Shown: positions 34,261 to 44,732 of the stretch, in pieces
Position numbering within the stretch: the stretch's first letter is position 1
Layout of the letters: the number at the start of each line of letters is the position of its first letter
Source: Alteromonas macleodii ATCC 27126
GTDB taxonomy: Bacteria > Pseudomonadota > Gammaproteobacteria > Enterobacterales > Alteromonadaceae
Length of the DNA stretch: 64,000 nucleotides
Direction of reading: 5' to 3'
Assembly (NCBI RefSeq): GCF_000172635.2
Contig: NC_018632.1
Span: 3,844,001 to 3,908,000, forward strand
Made by a program: the position numbers and the translations under genes
The notes under the pieces: generated by a model
The model's input: the letters and a program-made list of their open reading frames with translations, nothing else
Databases searched by the model: none
Told to the model about the DNA's origin: nothing

Positions 34261-34293
34261 AAATTTAAATTTTACCAAATTTTCTGGAAAGAG

Positions 34294-37035
34294 TTACTTC
34301 GTACTGAAGAGATTGATACTAGCGAAGATATCTCTAAAGACTTTCTTACCATGCTCAAATGAATATCGCTCTTTAACCAATGCCATTGCGTTTTTAGAAT
34401 AAGTAACCCACTTATCTTCGTCATCATAAAGAGACTGAATCGCCTCGCACCATTCATCGGGTTTCTCGGCGATTTGAGTGCTTATACCACTCGCCAGCCC
34501 AGTGCCTTCAGCTGCAACTTCAGTTAAAACCGAAGGAAGCCCATATGCCATTGACTCCAGAACTTTACCTTTAATACCAGCACCAGAAAGTAAAGGCGCG
34601 ACAAAAACGCGGTGGTTATGAAATACATCATCTAAAGATTCAGCAAAACCCACCATTTTTACGTTTTCGCACTCCAGCTCTTTGAACGATTCTGGCATTC
34701 TGCTTCCATATACATAGAGAATAATATCAGGGCGTTTTACTAATAATTGAGGCATTATCTCGTGAACTAAGTATTCGACCGACTCAACGTTAGGAACGTG
34801 GTTGAACCCGCCTAAAAATGCGATACCAGAACGCGCTGAAAAATCTGGCCCGGGCTCTTTGCTTTCTAGCACCCATGGAGTGATATGCATATTGTGCGAC
34901 TGTAACGTGTGTGACTGAATCACAGCATGCTCTGTAGCGTTGTAAGTAAGAATCGCATCTGCCTTTTTACAAACATCCAATTCACGTTCTTGCGTTATCA
35001 GTGCTGCTTCAGTCGCCTCAGCATCATCTGTTCGTAGCGCAGCTCTCAACTCTCTTAGAAAGTGTAAATCAGCATTATTAAAAACAACTGGCTTACCGTA
35101 GTCCTTTATTCTATCGATATACTTTTCAGCAACAGTGTAGCGTGTGATATAAACGGCATCCATTTCTTCAATACGCCTTTCTATCACATCAAATAATGAG
35201 GTATAAAACGGTGCGGCTAATACTTCTACCCCCATTCTTTGAAGGTTTTTAGTGAACTTACCCATGTAAGCTAAGTTATCAGGCACAAATGTTACCTTAA
35301 AACCGAGAGACTGCATTAATTCGATCTCTTTGACAGCCGCGTAGCTTCCTGCATCGTTATTCGGCATAGGAACGGTATAATCAATAACGAGTACACGCTG
35401 ATCAACGCCATTGTCTTTTTCTAAAGGAAGGCTTTCTAGGCTAGGCTTACGTTTGTGCTTAAATGCACTAAACCACTTTTGCCTAAAAGTAGACTCATTA
35501 ACCTTCTGGTATTTCTTTAAGCCTGTGGAAATATCGGTGCCATGGCTCTTTCCTTCAAAATGTACGACCACAGAATGGGGGACATAAACGGTTCTAAAGC
35601 CCTCTTTTCGCACTTTAAAAGCAAGATCAGCATCTTCATAATAACAAGGAGCAAACTCTTCGCTAAAACCTTCGACTTGCTCCCATACACTGCGAACAAT
35701 ACACATGGCTGCGCCTGTCAGATAATCCACATCCCTTACATAATTCCACTCTGGAGCATCAGGGTTATCGTTGCGACCGGCGTTCCAAGGCTCGCCATTC
35801 CCCCAAACAATACCGCCAGCTTCTTGTAAGGTGCCATCTTCATTAATGAGCTTAGAACCCGTCAGCGCTATTGAATTATCTTTTTCATGTTGATAAATCA
35901 ATTCATCTAACCAGCCTGACGTTACTTCGGTATCATTGTTTAAGAATACAATGTACTGACCCCTAGCAAGCTTAGCCGCCTTATTACAGCTTTTTAAGAA
36001 CCGAAGGTTCTCCTCATTTCTAGAAATGACTAGGTTTTCTATAATGTTTTCGGCATTTGCAGTATCATCGGTTGAGCAGTCATCTGCTAAAATTACTTCG
36101 AAGCTTGTCTTGTTGTACGCCAATGCAATAGAAGCTATACAACGATATGTCAGCGCAAATTTGTTGTAAGCAGGAACAATGATACTCACCTTAGGTTCAC
36201 TGACTTCTGGTAAGGCAAAAGGCGTAAACTTTTTCATTTCCTCATGCGCTTTGACCACAGCGTCGTGAGCAATTTTGATATTCTTGAGACGTTCAAAATC
36301 ACTCTCATGCGAACAAGCATCTACCTGAAGCTTTAATGAATGATAGCGGTGCCCCGCATGTGCTGGTTTACCGAGCAACTCAGGCTCTGATGCACTGTGG
36401 CTAAGGAACTCTACAGGCGTTAATACAGACGATGAGAGAATGTAATCTGTTGCGGCAGCCGTAGAAGCGCCAATGACAGTAATAGTGATCTTCTGCTTGG
36501 TATTATTTAATAATTCTGCAGGTAACCATATATAGTCATAGAGTTCCTTACTGCCTGAATGAACGGGCTTCTCCGAGAATACGCCTCTTTCTGTCGCAAA
36601 CCTAACTACCTGACTACCTATTGATTCAGACGAAGATAAGCGAAAACTTAGTTTATTGCCTTCTACATTCAATATGTCTGCATGAAAATGTTGATTTAAT
36701 TTCGGAATTTCAAAGCGATTAGAGGGGATCTTTTCATTGCTTTCAGCTACCCTCAGCTGCACTACTGAGCCCGGAATGAGTTTGTCTTCGTTTATATCGA
36801 TAGCAAAAGCATGAACTCCGTCATTGATACCGTGTTCAGCTAAATCGGCACGGTGGATATCTGCTTTACCCGAACCAAGCAATTCACCTTCCTCTGTATA
36901 AACGTTTACACTTAAAGGTGTTTTATCACCTAACAGTGCAGCCCACCCCATAAGACAACCACCCTCAACACTATCAATAGAGCCAGCTAATTTTGCTCCT
37001 TTGTTGGTGATTCGATTCATTCCAGCTTTAAACAT
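34294..37035 (-). CDS. two-domain glycosyltransferase (GT2 plus GT4) with N-terminal accessory domain
   Basis: The 913-residue protein carries three parts. Residues about 15-100 form an accessory beta-domain (GGCLMGWAALLGDKTPLSV ... IHRADLAEHGINDGVHAFAI) also present in the 148-residue protein nearby. Residues about 280-510 are a GT-A domain of family 2 (KVSIIVPAYNKFALTYRCI, DDCSTDD, FLNNDTEVTSGWLDEL, and a late EDADLAFKVRKEGF). Residues about 560-900 are a GT-B domain of family 4 (GGFNHVPNVESVEYLV, APLLSGAGIKGKVLESMAYG). Such fusions add two sugars in one polypeptide. It has no membrane helix. It is in the middle of the transferase cluster. Confidence 0.88.
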   Translation of the reverse strand: MFKAGMNRITNKGAKLAGSIDSVEGGCLMGWAALLGDKTPLSVNVYTEEGELLGSGKADIHRADLAEHGINDGVHAFAIDINEDKLIPGSVVQLRVAESNEKIPSNRFEIPKLNQHFHADILNVEGNKLSFRLSSSESIGSQVVRFATERGVFSEKPVHSGSKELYDYIWLPAELLNNTKQKITITVIGASTAAATDYILSSSVLTPVEFLSHSASEPELLGKPAHAGHRYHSLKLQVDACSHESDFERLKNIKIAHDAVVKAHEEMKKFTPFALPEVSEPKVSIIVPAYNKFALTYRCIASIALAYNKTSFEVILADDCSTDDTANAENIIENLVISRNEENLRFLKSCNKAAKLARGQYIVFLNNDTEVTSGWLDELIYQHEKDNSIALTGSKLINEDGTLQEAGGIVWGNGEPWNAGRNDNPDAPEWNYVRDVDYLTGAAMCIVRSVWEQVEGFSEEFAPCYYEDADLAFKVRKEGFRTVYVPHSVVVHFEGKSHGTDISTGLKKYQKVNESTFRQKWFSAFKHKRKPSLESLPLEKDNGVDQRVLVIDYTVPMPNNDAGSYAAVKEIELMQSLGFKVTFVPDNLAYMGKFTKNLQRMGVEVLAAPFYTSLFDVIERRIEEMDAVYITRYTVAEKYIDRIKDYGKPVVFNNADLHFLRELRAALRTDDAEATEAALITQERELDVCKKADAILTYNATEHAVIQSHTLQSHNMHITPWVLESKEPGPDFSARSGIAFLGGFNHVPNVESVEYLVHEIMPQLLVKRPDIILYVYGSRMPESFKELECENVKMVGFAESLDDVFHNHRVFVAPLLSGAGIKGKVLESMAYGLPSVLTEVAAEGTGLASGISTQIAEKPDEWCEAIQSLYDDEDKWVTYSKNAMALVKERYSFEHGKKVFRDIFASINLFSTK

Positions 37036-37050
37036 TTATTATTCCACTTT

Positions 37051-38256
37051 TTAAAATTGCGAGAAAACCCATTTGGAGAACGGCTTGCAAATCATTTTCT
37101 TATACGAATTATCGTTATTTACACCAGACTGCTCATGGCTATTCCATTCCTTAATAGCACGTATCATACTGGCTATATTTTCGTAGTCAAAAAAGTATGC
37201 CGATTCCCCTAACGCGAGTGACTCTCGGGCTAGCCATGTACCATTCGAGCACAAAAGAGAGCAACTATCTCGGCGCAAAACATCCCAAAAAACACCTGAA
37301 GTTTTATGCTTGTAACTGGAAGGGGCATAGGACGCTACCACTCCTTGAACAGAATTAAATAACCGCTCGTATTCTTCTTTATCTAATGTTCCAGAAACCA
37401 AGTCTAAATTGTTAAACCTGTTACTTAATTCCGTTAGTTCTGCTTCAACATCAGTAAAGTCTCTGATACCGGGAGAATTTGTATTCAAGTGAAAAACAAA
37501 ATCGATGCCATCAAACTCTGATAAAAGGAAAGCGATATTCTGTAAAATAAAATCTAAACCTTTATCTTTTTTTACGCTCCCAACGAATAGTAGAAGACGT
37601 TTTTTTTCGTTTTTAGAAACGTTTTGGTCGTTTAAAAGCTGATAGTTTATCGCTGGGTGTACATGAACCGGACTATCGACTAACACCTGATAACCCACTT
37701 TGTATTCCTTGCAGCTTGTAGCAAAAACTGTATTTTCTGGAAAGGCTGACTGCTTTAGATACGACAGAGATAATTTATTTTTTACAAACCACGAGAAGCG
37801 CAGAATATCTTCTGCAGATTTTATATTTCGACTTCCAGGATCAAACATTCCGCAAATAATCAGTTTTGGAGATGCTTGTTTCCCGATGCTAGCGACAAAC
37901 TGCGCCAAGCCCAAATACAAATGGCTAAAACCCGTATGTAAAAGCAATATATCTTGACAGTTGATATTATAAATATGAAAGAGCTTTTTTAACTCTTCCA
38001 TAAAGTTTTTCGCGAGAGCGTTCTCTCTATCTGCAGGCAGAGGCTTTAAGTTATTGGTATAACAAGGCGTTGAAAAGAAGGGAACAACCTTATCTTCTTG
38101 GCGTTCCGATATCAGCTCCATTTTATTGGATGCTAAAACTACTATCTCTTTTTTTAATCGCTCAGCATCTCTTAAAAGAGAGTCGCCTACTACACTGTGG
38201 TGAGAATCAAAATCTTCAAACCCAGGGTCTATGACAAAATAGCGACGACTACTCAT
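37051..38256 (-). CDS. GT-B fold glycosyltransferase
   Basis: A 401-residue protein when started from the ATG at 38256 (MSSRRYFVIDPGFEDFDSHH); a TTG 17 codons upstream would overlap the preceding gene. The C-terminal half is GT4-like: LLLFVGSVKKDKGLDFILQN (donor-domain start), then EEYERLFNSVQGVVASYAPSSYKHKTSGVFWDVLRR with the Ser/Lys/Glu-type donor site weakened. The N-terminal half is poorly conserved. The donor and acceptor are unknown. It follows the 148-residue accessory protein closely and precedes the two-domain transferase, so it belongs to the same operon. Confidence 0.75.
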   Translation of the reverse strand: MSSRRYFVIDPGFEDFDSHHSVVGDSLLRDAERLKKEIVVLASNKMELISERQEDKVVPFFSTPCYTNNLKPLPADRENALAKNFMEELKKLFHIYNINCQDILLLHTGFSHLYLGLAQFVASIGKQASPKLIICGMFDPGSRNIKSAEDILRFSWFVKNKLSLSYLKQSAFPENTVFATSCKEYKVGYQVLVDSPVHVHPAINYQLLNDQNVSKNEKKRLLLFVGSVKKDKGLDFILQNIAFLLSEFDGIDFVFHLNTNSPGIRDFTDVEAELTELSNRFNNLDLVSGTLDKEEYERLFNSVQGVVASYAPSSYKHKTSGVFWDVLRRDSCSLLCSNGTWLARESLALGESAYFFDYENIASMIRAIKEWNSHEQSGVNNDNSYKKMICKPFSKWVFSQF

Positions 38257-38260
38257 AAGC

Positions 38261-38707
38261 TTACTTACTGCCAATAGATTCAATAATTTCTGTTTTAGCC
38301 AGTTCAATTTGCCTATGAATCTGACTTGTCATGGCAACCATCAATTGTTTATTGGTCACGGTCAAATTAAAGGCATGGACTGGCACATCATTAACGTACA
38401 TAACGACTACGTTTTCACCTTCTTCGAAGACTTGCCAATTGGGCTCTACGTTGAAGCCACACGCACCGTCACCAATGCCTGAGTTTTTGAGATCTTCTCT
38501 AAATACTGAGGCAGACGTTTCGCAAATTATTGCATTGTTGAGTTTAAATGAAAGAAGACAACTTTCTGCGCTTTTTTTGGAGTTTTCAAATACCCATCCA
38601 GAGAACCTGAAAATTGATAACTCGTCGATATGAAATGTCGCATATCCTTTTTCACACTGAACTTTACGCTGTCGGTTCTTATATTTCTTATATAGTTTTG
38701 AAAGCAA
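38261..38707 (-). CDS. small protein made of the glycosyltransferase-type accessory domain
   Basis: A 148-residue protein, probably started by TTG at 38707 with a good ribosome-binding site (GAGGAATT) seven bases upstream. It has a basic N-terminus (LSKLYKKYKNRQRKV), and residues about 25-115 (IFRFSGWVFENSKKSA ... VFREDLKNSGIGDGACGFNV) match the accessory domain at the N-terminus of the 913-residue transferase: GW, then R-x-DL, GI-x-DG and F-x-[VI]. No catalytic domain is present. It may bind polysaccharide or a carrier, or help organise the transferases. Confidence 0.65.
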   Translation of the reverse strand: MLSKLYKKYKNRQRKVQCEKGYATFHIDELSIFRFSGWVFENSKKSAESCLLSFKLNNAIICETSASVFREDLKNSGIGDGACGFNVEPNWQVFEEGENVVVMYVNDVPVHAFNLTVTNKQLMVAMTSQIHRQIELAKTEIIESIGSK

Positions 38708-38725
38708 CTAGAATTCCTCACTTAC

Positions 38726-39196
38726 TTAAATACTAAGCACTGCATCCATATAATCAGACGAATGCTTATGAACAGTGGTATCACTTTTAACCATTGCTTT
38801 TGCGCACCATTTGTATTCATTATGCTGATCGCCAATAGGCAATACTAAGCTATTTTGATGAACTTTTAAGTAATAGCCTGCAACTACATAATGCGTCGAA
38901 GGATTTTCTCCCATCACACTATCATCATAAAAATGTTCGTAGATATCCAAAAGGCGCGCGTCTTTTCGGCTTATCTCAACCCCTAACTCATTCAACGTTA
39001 GTCGTGAAAAAGCATCGTCGAGTGTTTCATTTTTCAAAATTCGCCCACCAGGCACAAACCAGTAATCTTTCGCTGGACGGTTGGTTCTAAGGCCAAAGAG
39101 TATTTCACCCTTTTCATTTTCAACGACTAAATCTATGGACACCAAAGGTGTCCTATCAATAACCTCAGTAAATTCTTGTTTGCTTAGAAAGGTCAA
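38726..39196 (-). CDS. gmm: GDP-mannose mannosyl hydrolase (Nudix family)
   Basis: The 156-residue enzyme hydrolyses GDP-mannose or GDP-glucose to the sugar and GDP. It aligns throughout with E. coli Gmm: TPLVSIDLVVENEKGEILFG, RTNRPAKDYWFVPGGRILKN and THYVVAGYYLKV. As in E. coli, the Nudix box (GGRILKNETLDDAFSRLTLN) departs from the canonical motif. The probable start is TTG at 39196. It lies directly after fcl, as in colanic-acid loci. Confidence 0.9.
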   Translation of the reverse strand: MTFLSKQEFTEVIDRTPLVSIDLVVENEKGEILFGLRTNRPAKDYWFVPGGRILKNETLDDAFSRLTLNELGVEISRKDARLLDIYEHFYDDSVMGENPSTHYVVAGYYLKVHQNSLVLPIGDQHNEYKWCAKAMVKSDTTVHKHSSDYMDAVLSI

Positions 39197-39199
39197 ACC

Positions 39200-40159
39200 T
39201 TACCCTCTAAAGTTGTCTTGATTTGCCAAAAACCACTCAAAAGCATTTTTCAAACCACTCTCTAAATCATAAGTGTGCTTCCATCCTAAATCATGGAGTC
39301 TAGAAACATTCATTAGCTTTCTAGGTGCACCATCTGGCTTGGTGGTATCCCAAACAATCTTACCTTTAAAATCCGTAACTTTAGCGACGGTTTCAACAAG
39401 TTCACGGATTGTACAGTCTTCTCCTGTACCCACATTGATGTGGCTAAGCATTGGCTGAGTGTTAGCCTGATAAGTTGCGTCATCTAGCTCCATAACATGA
39501 ATACTCGCTGCAGCCATATCATCGACATGTAAAAATTCACGCATTGGATTACCGCTTCCCCATGCTACGACTTCACTGTCGCCGCGTTGTGCTGCTTCAT
39601 GAAAACGACGAAGTAGAGCCGGAATTACGTGAGAGTTTTCAGGGTGGAAGTTATCGTGAGGTCCGTATAAATTTGTAGGCATGACAGAACGATAATCTCT
39701 GCCGTATTGACGGTTATAGCTTTCACAAAGTTTTATGCCCGCGATTTTAGCTACCGCATAAGGTTCGTTCGTTTCTTCTAGTGTTCCGGTTAAAAGTGCA
39801 CTTTCAGTCATAGGCTGCTCGGCCAATTTTGGATAAATACAACTAGAACCAAGGAAAAGAAGCTTCTGTACATTATTTTTATGCGCTGCATGGATAATGT
39901 TTGCTTCTATCATCAAGTTTTCATAAATAAACTCTGCAGGGTAGGTATTGTTCGCGTGGATACCACCGACTTTCGCAGCCGCTAAATAAACTTCATCAAT
40001 ATTATTTTCAGCGAAGAAATCACTGACTTCTTTTTGTTCGATTAGATTCAACTCAGAGCGAGTTCTGGTAACAATTTCAATATCATTTCTTTGCTCTAAA
40101 TTTCTAACAATAGCAGCACCGACCATTCCCCTATGACCGGCAACAAATACTTTTTTCAT
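39200..40159 (-). CDS. fcl: GDP-L-fucose synthase
   Basis: The 319-residue NADPH-dependent epimerase/reductase converts GDP-4-keto-6-deoxymannose into GDP-L-fucose. Signatures are [19 protein letters not shown] at the N-terminus, [19 protein letters not shown], the Tyr/Lys pair in [20 protein letters not shown], and [18 protein letters not shown]. Its partner gmd is normally adjacent but lies at the right edge of this window instead. It is the first gene of the fcl-gmm-transferase operon. Confidence 0.95.
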   Translation of the reverse strand: MKKVFVAGHRGMVGAAIVRNLEQRNDIEIVTRTRSELNLIEQKEVSDFFAENNIDEVYLAAAKVGGIHANNTYPAEFIYENLMIEANIIHAAHKNNVQKLLFLGSSCIYPKLAEQPMTESALLTGTLEETNEPYAVAKIAGIKLCESYNRQYGRDYRSVMPTNLYGPHDNFHPENSHVIPALLRRFHEAAQRGDSEVVAWGSGNPMREFLHVDDMAAASIHVMELDDATYQANTQPMLSHINVGTGEDCTIRELVETVAKVTDFKGKIVWDTTKPDGAPRKLMNVSRLHDLGWKHTYDLESGLKNAFEWFLANQDNFRG

Positions 40160-40199
40160 GATTTTCTCTCAGACAAATTTAAAATTTTAATATGTAAGC

Positions 40200-40736
40200 C
40201 TAATACTGGTCCATTGTTGAAGTCGAGGGCAACTCTTCTTCTAACATAACGCCGTCTAGTTCAGGATGGTTTGAAGAAATAGGCTCCCTTTCGAACAACG
40301 CTATCGAGCGAACGGTTTCGGTGTTCTGAATGCTGTGCTTGGCGGAATTCAATTCACTTTCTAATAGCATTTGATCATATTCTGTAGGCTCAACTAGCCC
40401 CATTTCTTCGTCAAGTGCTGCCAAAGCTTCTTTATCATTAACCCAAGTGATGAGCTTTTCTTCTGATAATGAATCTATACCCTCTTCTTCAGCCTTACTC
40501 TTTACTTTGTTAACCGAAGATTCTGTCTTGTCCGATTCTAATTTGCTAGGTTGGGAAGGAGCGCCCTCAGCAAATGTTTGATTTGAGAAGCCAGCTTCAT
40601 CTCGTTGTACCAATGATGCTTCAGCCTCATCTACAACTACATCATCATTGACTGACTTTACAGAAAAGTCTTTGTTCAATATAAAAACGGAGAAGGCAAT
40701 TGAAATAAAAAGTATTGCTGTCAAAAACGTTTTCAT
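40200..40736 (-). CDS. acidic membrane-anchored or secreted protein of unknown function
   Basis: The 178-residue protein begins MKTFLTAILFISIAFSVFIL, one hydrophobic segment that is either an uncleaved signal anchor or a signal peptide. The remainder is strongly acidic and low-complexity (EEEGIDSLSEEKLITW, YDQMLLESELNSAKHS, ELDGVMLEEELPSTS) and has no domain I recognise. It sits between the 1222-residue propeller protein (terminator between them) and fcl, 40 bp from fcl, in the same direction, so it may be the first gene of the polysaccharide transcript or a partner of the large secreted proteins. Confidence 0.6.
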   Translation of the reverse strand: MKTFLTAILFISIAFSVFILNKDFSVKSVNDDVVVDEAEASLVQRDEAGFSNQTFAEGAPSQPSKLESDKTESSVNKVKSKAEEEGIDSLSEEKLITWVNDKEALAALDEEMGLVEPTEYDQMLLESELNSAKHSIQNTETVRSIALFEREPISSNHPELDGVMLEEELPSTSTMDQY

Positions 40737-40773
40737 AAATTTTCCCTAATTTGAAACTTACTACTTAACAAAA

Positions 40774-40797
40774 AACGGCTGTCAAAAGACAGCCGTT
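40774..40797 (-). terminator. intrinsic terminator after the 1222-residue secreted protein
   Basis: AACGGCTGTC (40774-40783) pairs perfectly with GACAGCCGTT (40788-40797), and the minus-strand continuation is a T-run. It lies 23 bp past the stop codon. Confidence 0.92.
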
Positions 40798-40820
40798 CTA
40801 CTATATCAAAAGAATCGCTG

Positions 40821-43800
40821 TTAGTCGGCCATAAACCATGTACCACCAACAGTTTTTACAACGCCGGCGGCAATCCGGTTGGTGCCATCCATAAGGTGGA
40901 CAATATTGCGACCGCCAAGTGTTTCGTTGCGCCATAGGAAGTCAACTTTTCCATCACCGTTGAAGTCTTCTACTTTGGCCAATGACCATGCAGTGCCAAC
41001 TTGAGGTAACAACTTCTGTTCCCTTACCACGCCATCTTCCATGTAATAAACACTGTTACGGCCATCTTGAATGTTACGCCAAATCAGATCTTCAGTTCCG
41101 TCACCGTCTAAGTCGCCAGTTCCAGCAAGTATCCAATCACTTGGGGCAACTTCAGCTAGTGCAGTTTCTTCAAAGTTACTTGAGCCCTCAGTGAGGCTCC
41201 ATACTTTAAGATTCTGCCCATTCCTAAGAAGTAACTCTTTAACTCTATCACCGTTAAAATCGCCAACGCCTTCAATTACCAGGTCACCTAGAGCATTTGA
41301 CCAACGGCTAACTTTACCTGCGCCGTCCATAAACCACACTGCTAATTGGTTAGTATCTGTTTTACGCCAGACTATATCGTCTTTTTCGTCACCGTTTAAA
41401 TCGCCAATGACTTGTAGTTCGAACTCATTATTAAGTCTGGCATGTACTGGACGACTAGTAATGTTAAACCCATCCATTAGGAATACACGGTTGTAACCAC
41501 CCAAAAGATCTGGATTTCTCCAGAACAGGTCAGTTTTACCATCACCGTCAAAGTCTCCTAGGTTTAGCTGCCATTCTTCGCCTTGTACTACGTTAATTGG
41601 GCGAGATAGAAGCACTTCTTCACCATCCATTGTCCATAGGAAATTCCAACCACGAACGTTACTTGCATTGCGCCATACAATATCTGCACGCCCATCGCCG
41701 TCAACATCGGCTCTTACAGGCAACTCAGAATTATCACCAATACCATCGCCATCTGTATCTGCCCATTCAGAGCTATCAGTTGGGAATGCATCGTTGAAGT
41801 CATTAACACCATCGCCATCTGTATCTTGAGAAGTAGGCGAAGTTCCTAGGTAATATTCTTCTATATCAGTCAAACCATCGCCGTCAGTATCTGTTGAAGG
41901 ATCTTGCGCATAATAAGGATTTAAGCCATAAGCAAGTTCCCACTCGTTAGGCAGACCATCGCCGTCAGCGTCAGTTGTTGCAATATAGGGTTGTGTGAAT
42001 TCACCTGCCGTATCGCCCAGATCTCGTGTTTTTGAGCTATATACAACTATACTTCCGTCGTTATTTATAGCCGGGTTGAATAAAGAGGTACGTTGATAAT
42101 ATGTAGATACATCATCATTAATGATACTCGAAGACATTGAATCGGTTTCAATTACGACCACCCCCATTGAGTCGCCATTCACATAATTGAACGCTACAAT
42201 TTCGCCGTTACCAGAAATAGATGCACCGCCATAAGCGCTAAATAAAGTACCGTCTTTATCAGAAGATATAGCTGAAACTTCACCCTCATTTACGTTGTAC
42301 ATAGCTATAAATGGTGAGCTGTAACCTCCGAATCCAGCCACTAGATTGTCTGCTTGGGTCTCGAAAATAATGGTCATTCCATCTGCTGAAATATTAGCGC
42401 TATAGGATTGTCTGTTCCCTAGCGCATTATCTAAGTTTTGTGAAACCACTCTATTTGTTTTGGTAGCAACATCGTAGACAACAATTTGCTGATAGTAGCT
42501 TGAAAAACCCCAAACTGCGTCATTTTGCGATTCGTATACAACATATTTTCCGTTACCAGAAATAGTTGGATTCACAGAACTACCGGCATCAGAGCCATCC
42601 CAAGAGGCATCAGTTTTACTAACCAACTCAATAGTATCTTCAGTGTTGTCATAAAGAAAAACATGATAGTAATACGAGTTAATTTCATCTGTGGTCAAGT
42701 TCGTCGCTTCAGAAACGAAGGTAATATAACGACCGTCGTCTGAGATACTTGGGTTAAACGAATCATCATTAGCAGCAACACCTGTACTCCCAACACTAAC
42801 TAAAACCAGCTGACCTGTATCGCGTTGATACCTAAAAACGTCCCACTGTGAGTTAACATCATCAGTGTGAATATTCGACGCGCGTGATGCAAATGTAATT
42901 ACATTACCATCTGCACTTATATCGAATATCTCACCAAAGCCACCGTTTGCATCTGCGCCACGGCTGCCTAAGCGAATTTGTTCAGTAGTTCCTTCCTGCC
43001 TGTCGTATAAAAACAGCTCGTCATAATAAGAATTACCGGTATCTGACAGCAACCTATCATCAGTTTTATATAAGATAAAACGTCCAGATTTAGAAACTGC
43101 GACACTGTCTACATCATCGAATGAGCCTAAAGATTTGGGTTTGCTCAACGTTGTTAGACTATCATCATCCATTGAGTAAAAATAAACATCATCAGCATTA
43201 TCTCTATCTAGCAAATCGAACGTTTGCCCTTGAGAGTGAAATGCTACGAACTTTCCGTCGCCGCTTAAGTCCACGGCTTGGCTAACATAATATCTCTCAG
43301 CATCTTCATCTTTATGTTTAGAGGCTAAAGTCGTTATACCCGATGTGAGGTCGTGGGTGTAAGCGTTGTCTTCGTTGTAAACATTATACGAGTCAAACGT
43401 TCCGTAATCATCGTCATAGATAAAACTAGTAGTTGTGCCGTCGGAAGATAGACCAATTCTGAAAGAATACTCTACTCTTCCATTATCGTTTAAACCGGTG
43501 CTGGTGACACTTGCCATCTCAGTCAAACTTTCGTTCATGTTACGGACATAAACATCGGCGCGACCATCTTGATCTCTGCCATCTAATTCTGCATCGGAAA
43601 TAAATGCAACAATGTTTCCATCGTCACTGATATTCGGCGAGTAGCTTGCGTCATTAGTATCTTGAAAACCCATTGAACTGACACTTGCCAATTCTAATGT
43701 TTTATTTTCTAAGGAGTACCGATAAACATCAGCATATGTCCCGTTTACATCAGTAGAGTTTAATAAATTCGTTGCTCTTGATGTAAAAGCAACATACTTA

Positions 43801-44489
43801 CCATTTCCACTGATTACAGGATTATTGGAGTCGTAGTTAGACTCACCGTTTTCAGTATAAGTGATTCGCTTCGTTTCACTTTTAATTCTGTCACGAACGA
43901 AAACGTCTATCCTACCGTTAGCGTCGATGTTATCAACATCAAGCGTGGTGCCTCTAGACTCAAAGGCGATGTAATTACCATCATTAGACACCGTGGGTGC
44001 ATACGAATGCCCATCACTCTTTAAGCCATCAGACGCTATTGAAATCAATTCAATTGAATCTGATGCTGCGTCCCAAAGATAAATATCATTTGTTACCGTT
44101 CCACCAATAGGAATAAGGTCTGCGGCATACGATTCAAAAACAATAAACCTGCCATTTGCTGAAATATGAGGTTTATCACTCGTTCTATTTGAAAATGCCT
44201 CTACATCAGGGTGATGTTTAGAAACAAGGTCGATATCCCCTGTTTCTGTATTTTTTCTATAAATATCACAGCGCCCCTGACTTTCAGCGCTCATGTTAGA
44301 TGCACAACTTACAAACGCAGCGTATTTTCCGTCTTCAGAAAGAGAGACATTGTAACTATCTCCAAGGCTAAAGTGTGTGTCTGACTTAACGACACTTTCT
44401 GTAGGAAGCCAAGATTCTGAGAAGGAACTACTGGAAAACGCTGCCGCTGCTAACGCAATGGCTACTTTCGAGAATTGTCTTTTGCTCAT
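40821..44489 (-). CDS. giant secreted beta-propeller protein with TSP3 and FG-GAP C-terminal cassette
   Basis: The 1222-residue product has a signal peptide (residues about 1-25, ending SSFSES). Residues about 30-840 contain WD40-like/TolB-type repeats with the recurring pattern [24 protein letters not shown] and [12 protein letters not shown], followed by x-VFVRD or x-IYLWD. About 855-930 are calcium-binding thrombospondin type 3 repeats ([32 protein letters not shown]). The last 310 residues are six FG-GAP/VCBS units ([42 protein letters not shown]) ending GGTWFMAD. No catalytic domain is visible, so a structural or binding role outside the cell is most likely. It is paralogous to the IS-disrupted gene next to it. 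Confidence 0.82.
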   Translation of the reverse strand: MSKRQFSKVAIALAAAAFSSSSFSESWLPTESVVKSDTHFSLGDSYNVSLSEDGKYAAFVSCASNMSAESQGRCDIYRKNTETGDIDLVSKHHPDVEAFSNRTSDKPHISANGRFIVFESYAADLIPIGGTVTNDIYLWDAASDSIELISIASDGLKSDGHSYAPTVSNDGNYIAFESRGTTLDVDNIDANGRIDVFVRDRIKSETKRITYTENGESNYDSNNPVISGNGKYVAFTSRATNLLNSTDVNGTYADVYRYSLENKTLELASVSSMGFQDTNDASYSPNISDDGNIVAFISDAELDGRDQDGRADVYVRNMNESLTEMASVTSTGLNDNGRVEYSFRIGLSSDGTTTSFIYDDDYGTFDSYNVYNEDNAYTHDLTSGITTLASKHKDEDAERYYVSQAVDLSGDGKFVAFHSQGQTFDLLDRDNADDVYFYSMDDDSLTTLSKPKSLGSFDDVDSVAVSKSGRFILYKTDDRLLSDTGNSYYDELFLYDRQEGTTEQIRLGSRGADANGGFGEIFDISADGNVITFASRASNIHTDDVNSQWDVFRYQRDTGQLVLVSVGSTGVAANDDSFNPSISDDGRYITFVSEATNLTTDEINSYYYHVFLYDNTEDTIELVSKTDASWDGSDAGSSVNPTISGNGKYVVYESQNDAVWGFSSYYQQIVVYDVATKTNRVVSQNLDNALGNRQSYSANISADGMTIIFETQADNLVAGFGGYSSPFIAMYNVNEGEVSAISSDKDGTLFSAYGGASISGNGEIVAFNYVNGDSMGVVVIETDSMSSSIINDDVSTYYQRTSLFNPAINNDGSIVVYSSKTRDLGDTAGEFTQPYIATTDADGDGLPNEWELAYGLNPYYAQDPSTDTDGDGLTDIEEYYLGTSPTSQDTDGDGVNDFNDAFPTDSSEWADTDGDGIGDNSELPVRADVDGDGRADIVWRNASNVRGWNFLWTMDGEEVLLSRPINVVQGEEWQLNLGDFDGDGKTDLFWRNPDLLGGYNRVFLMDGFNITSRPVHARLNNEFELQVIGDLNGDEKDDIVWRKTDTNQLAVWFMDGAGKVSRWSNALGDLVIEGVGDFNGDRVKELLLRNGQNLKVWSLTEGSSNFEETALAEVAPSDWILAGTGDLDGDGTEDLIWRNIQDGRNSVYYMEDGVVREQKLLPQVGTAWSLAKVEDFNGDGKVDFLWRNETLGGRNIVHLMDGTNRIAAGVVKTVGGTWFMAD

Positions 44490-44732
44490 AGTTCTAACTC
44501 GTGAGTGGTTTGTTTTAGTTAGCTATGAAATGGAAGAGGCAGCAAAAATTCAGGGGAGAGCAACACTCATCGCCAAATAGCAATCACGTCCATGTCAAAG
44601 CGGCTATTCGAAAGTTTAATGCTTACTGGCGTAATGTCAAAAAAACAGAGTACTCTTAAGAAAAACTTCAAAACACTTTTCATGAATAGAGCCAAAGCCA
44701 AATTAACGGCTCTGGCCTAAATCATTAGGTTA

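Noticed and set aside
33520..34278. TTG start at 34278 for the sulfotransferase
   Set aside because: Neither start has a strong ribosome-binding site; the ATG at 34260 begins directly before the conserved PAPS loop region and avoids closing on the upstream gene.
37051..38307. TTG start at 38307 for the GT-B transferase
   Set aside because: It overlaps the preceding gene by 47 bases; the ATG at 38256 follows that gene's stop closely and is more usual.
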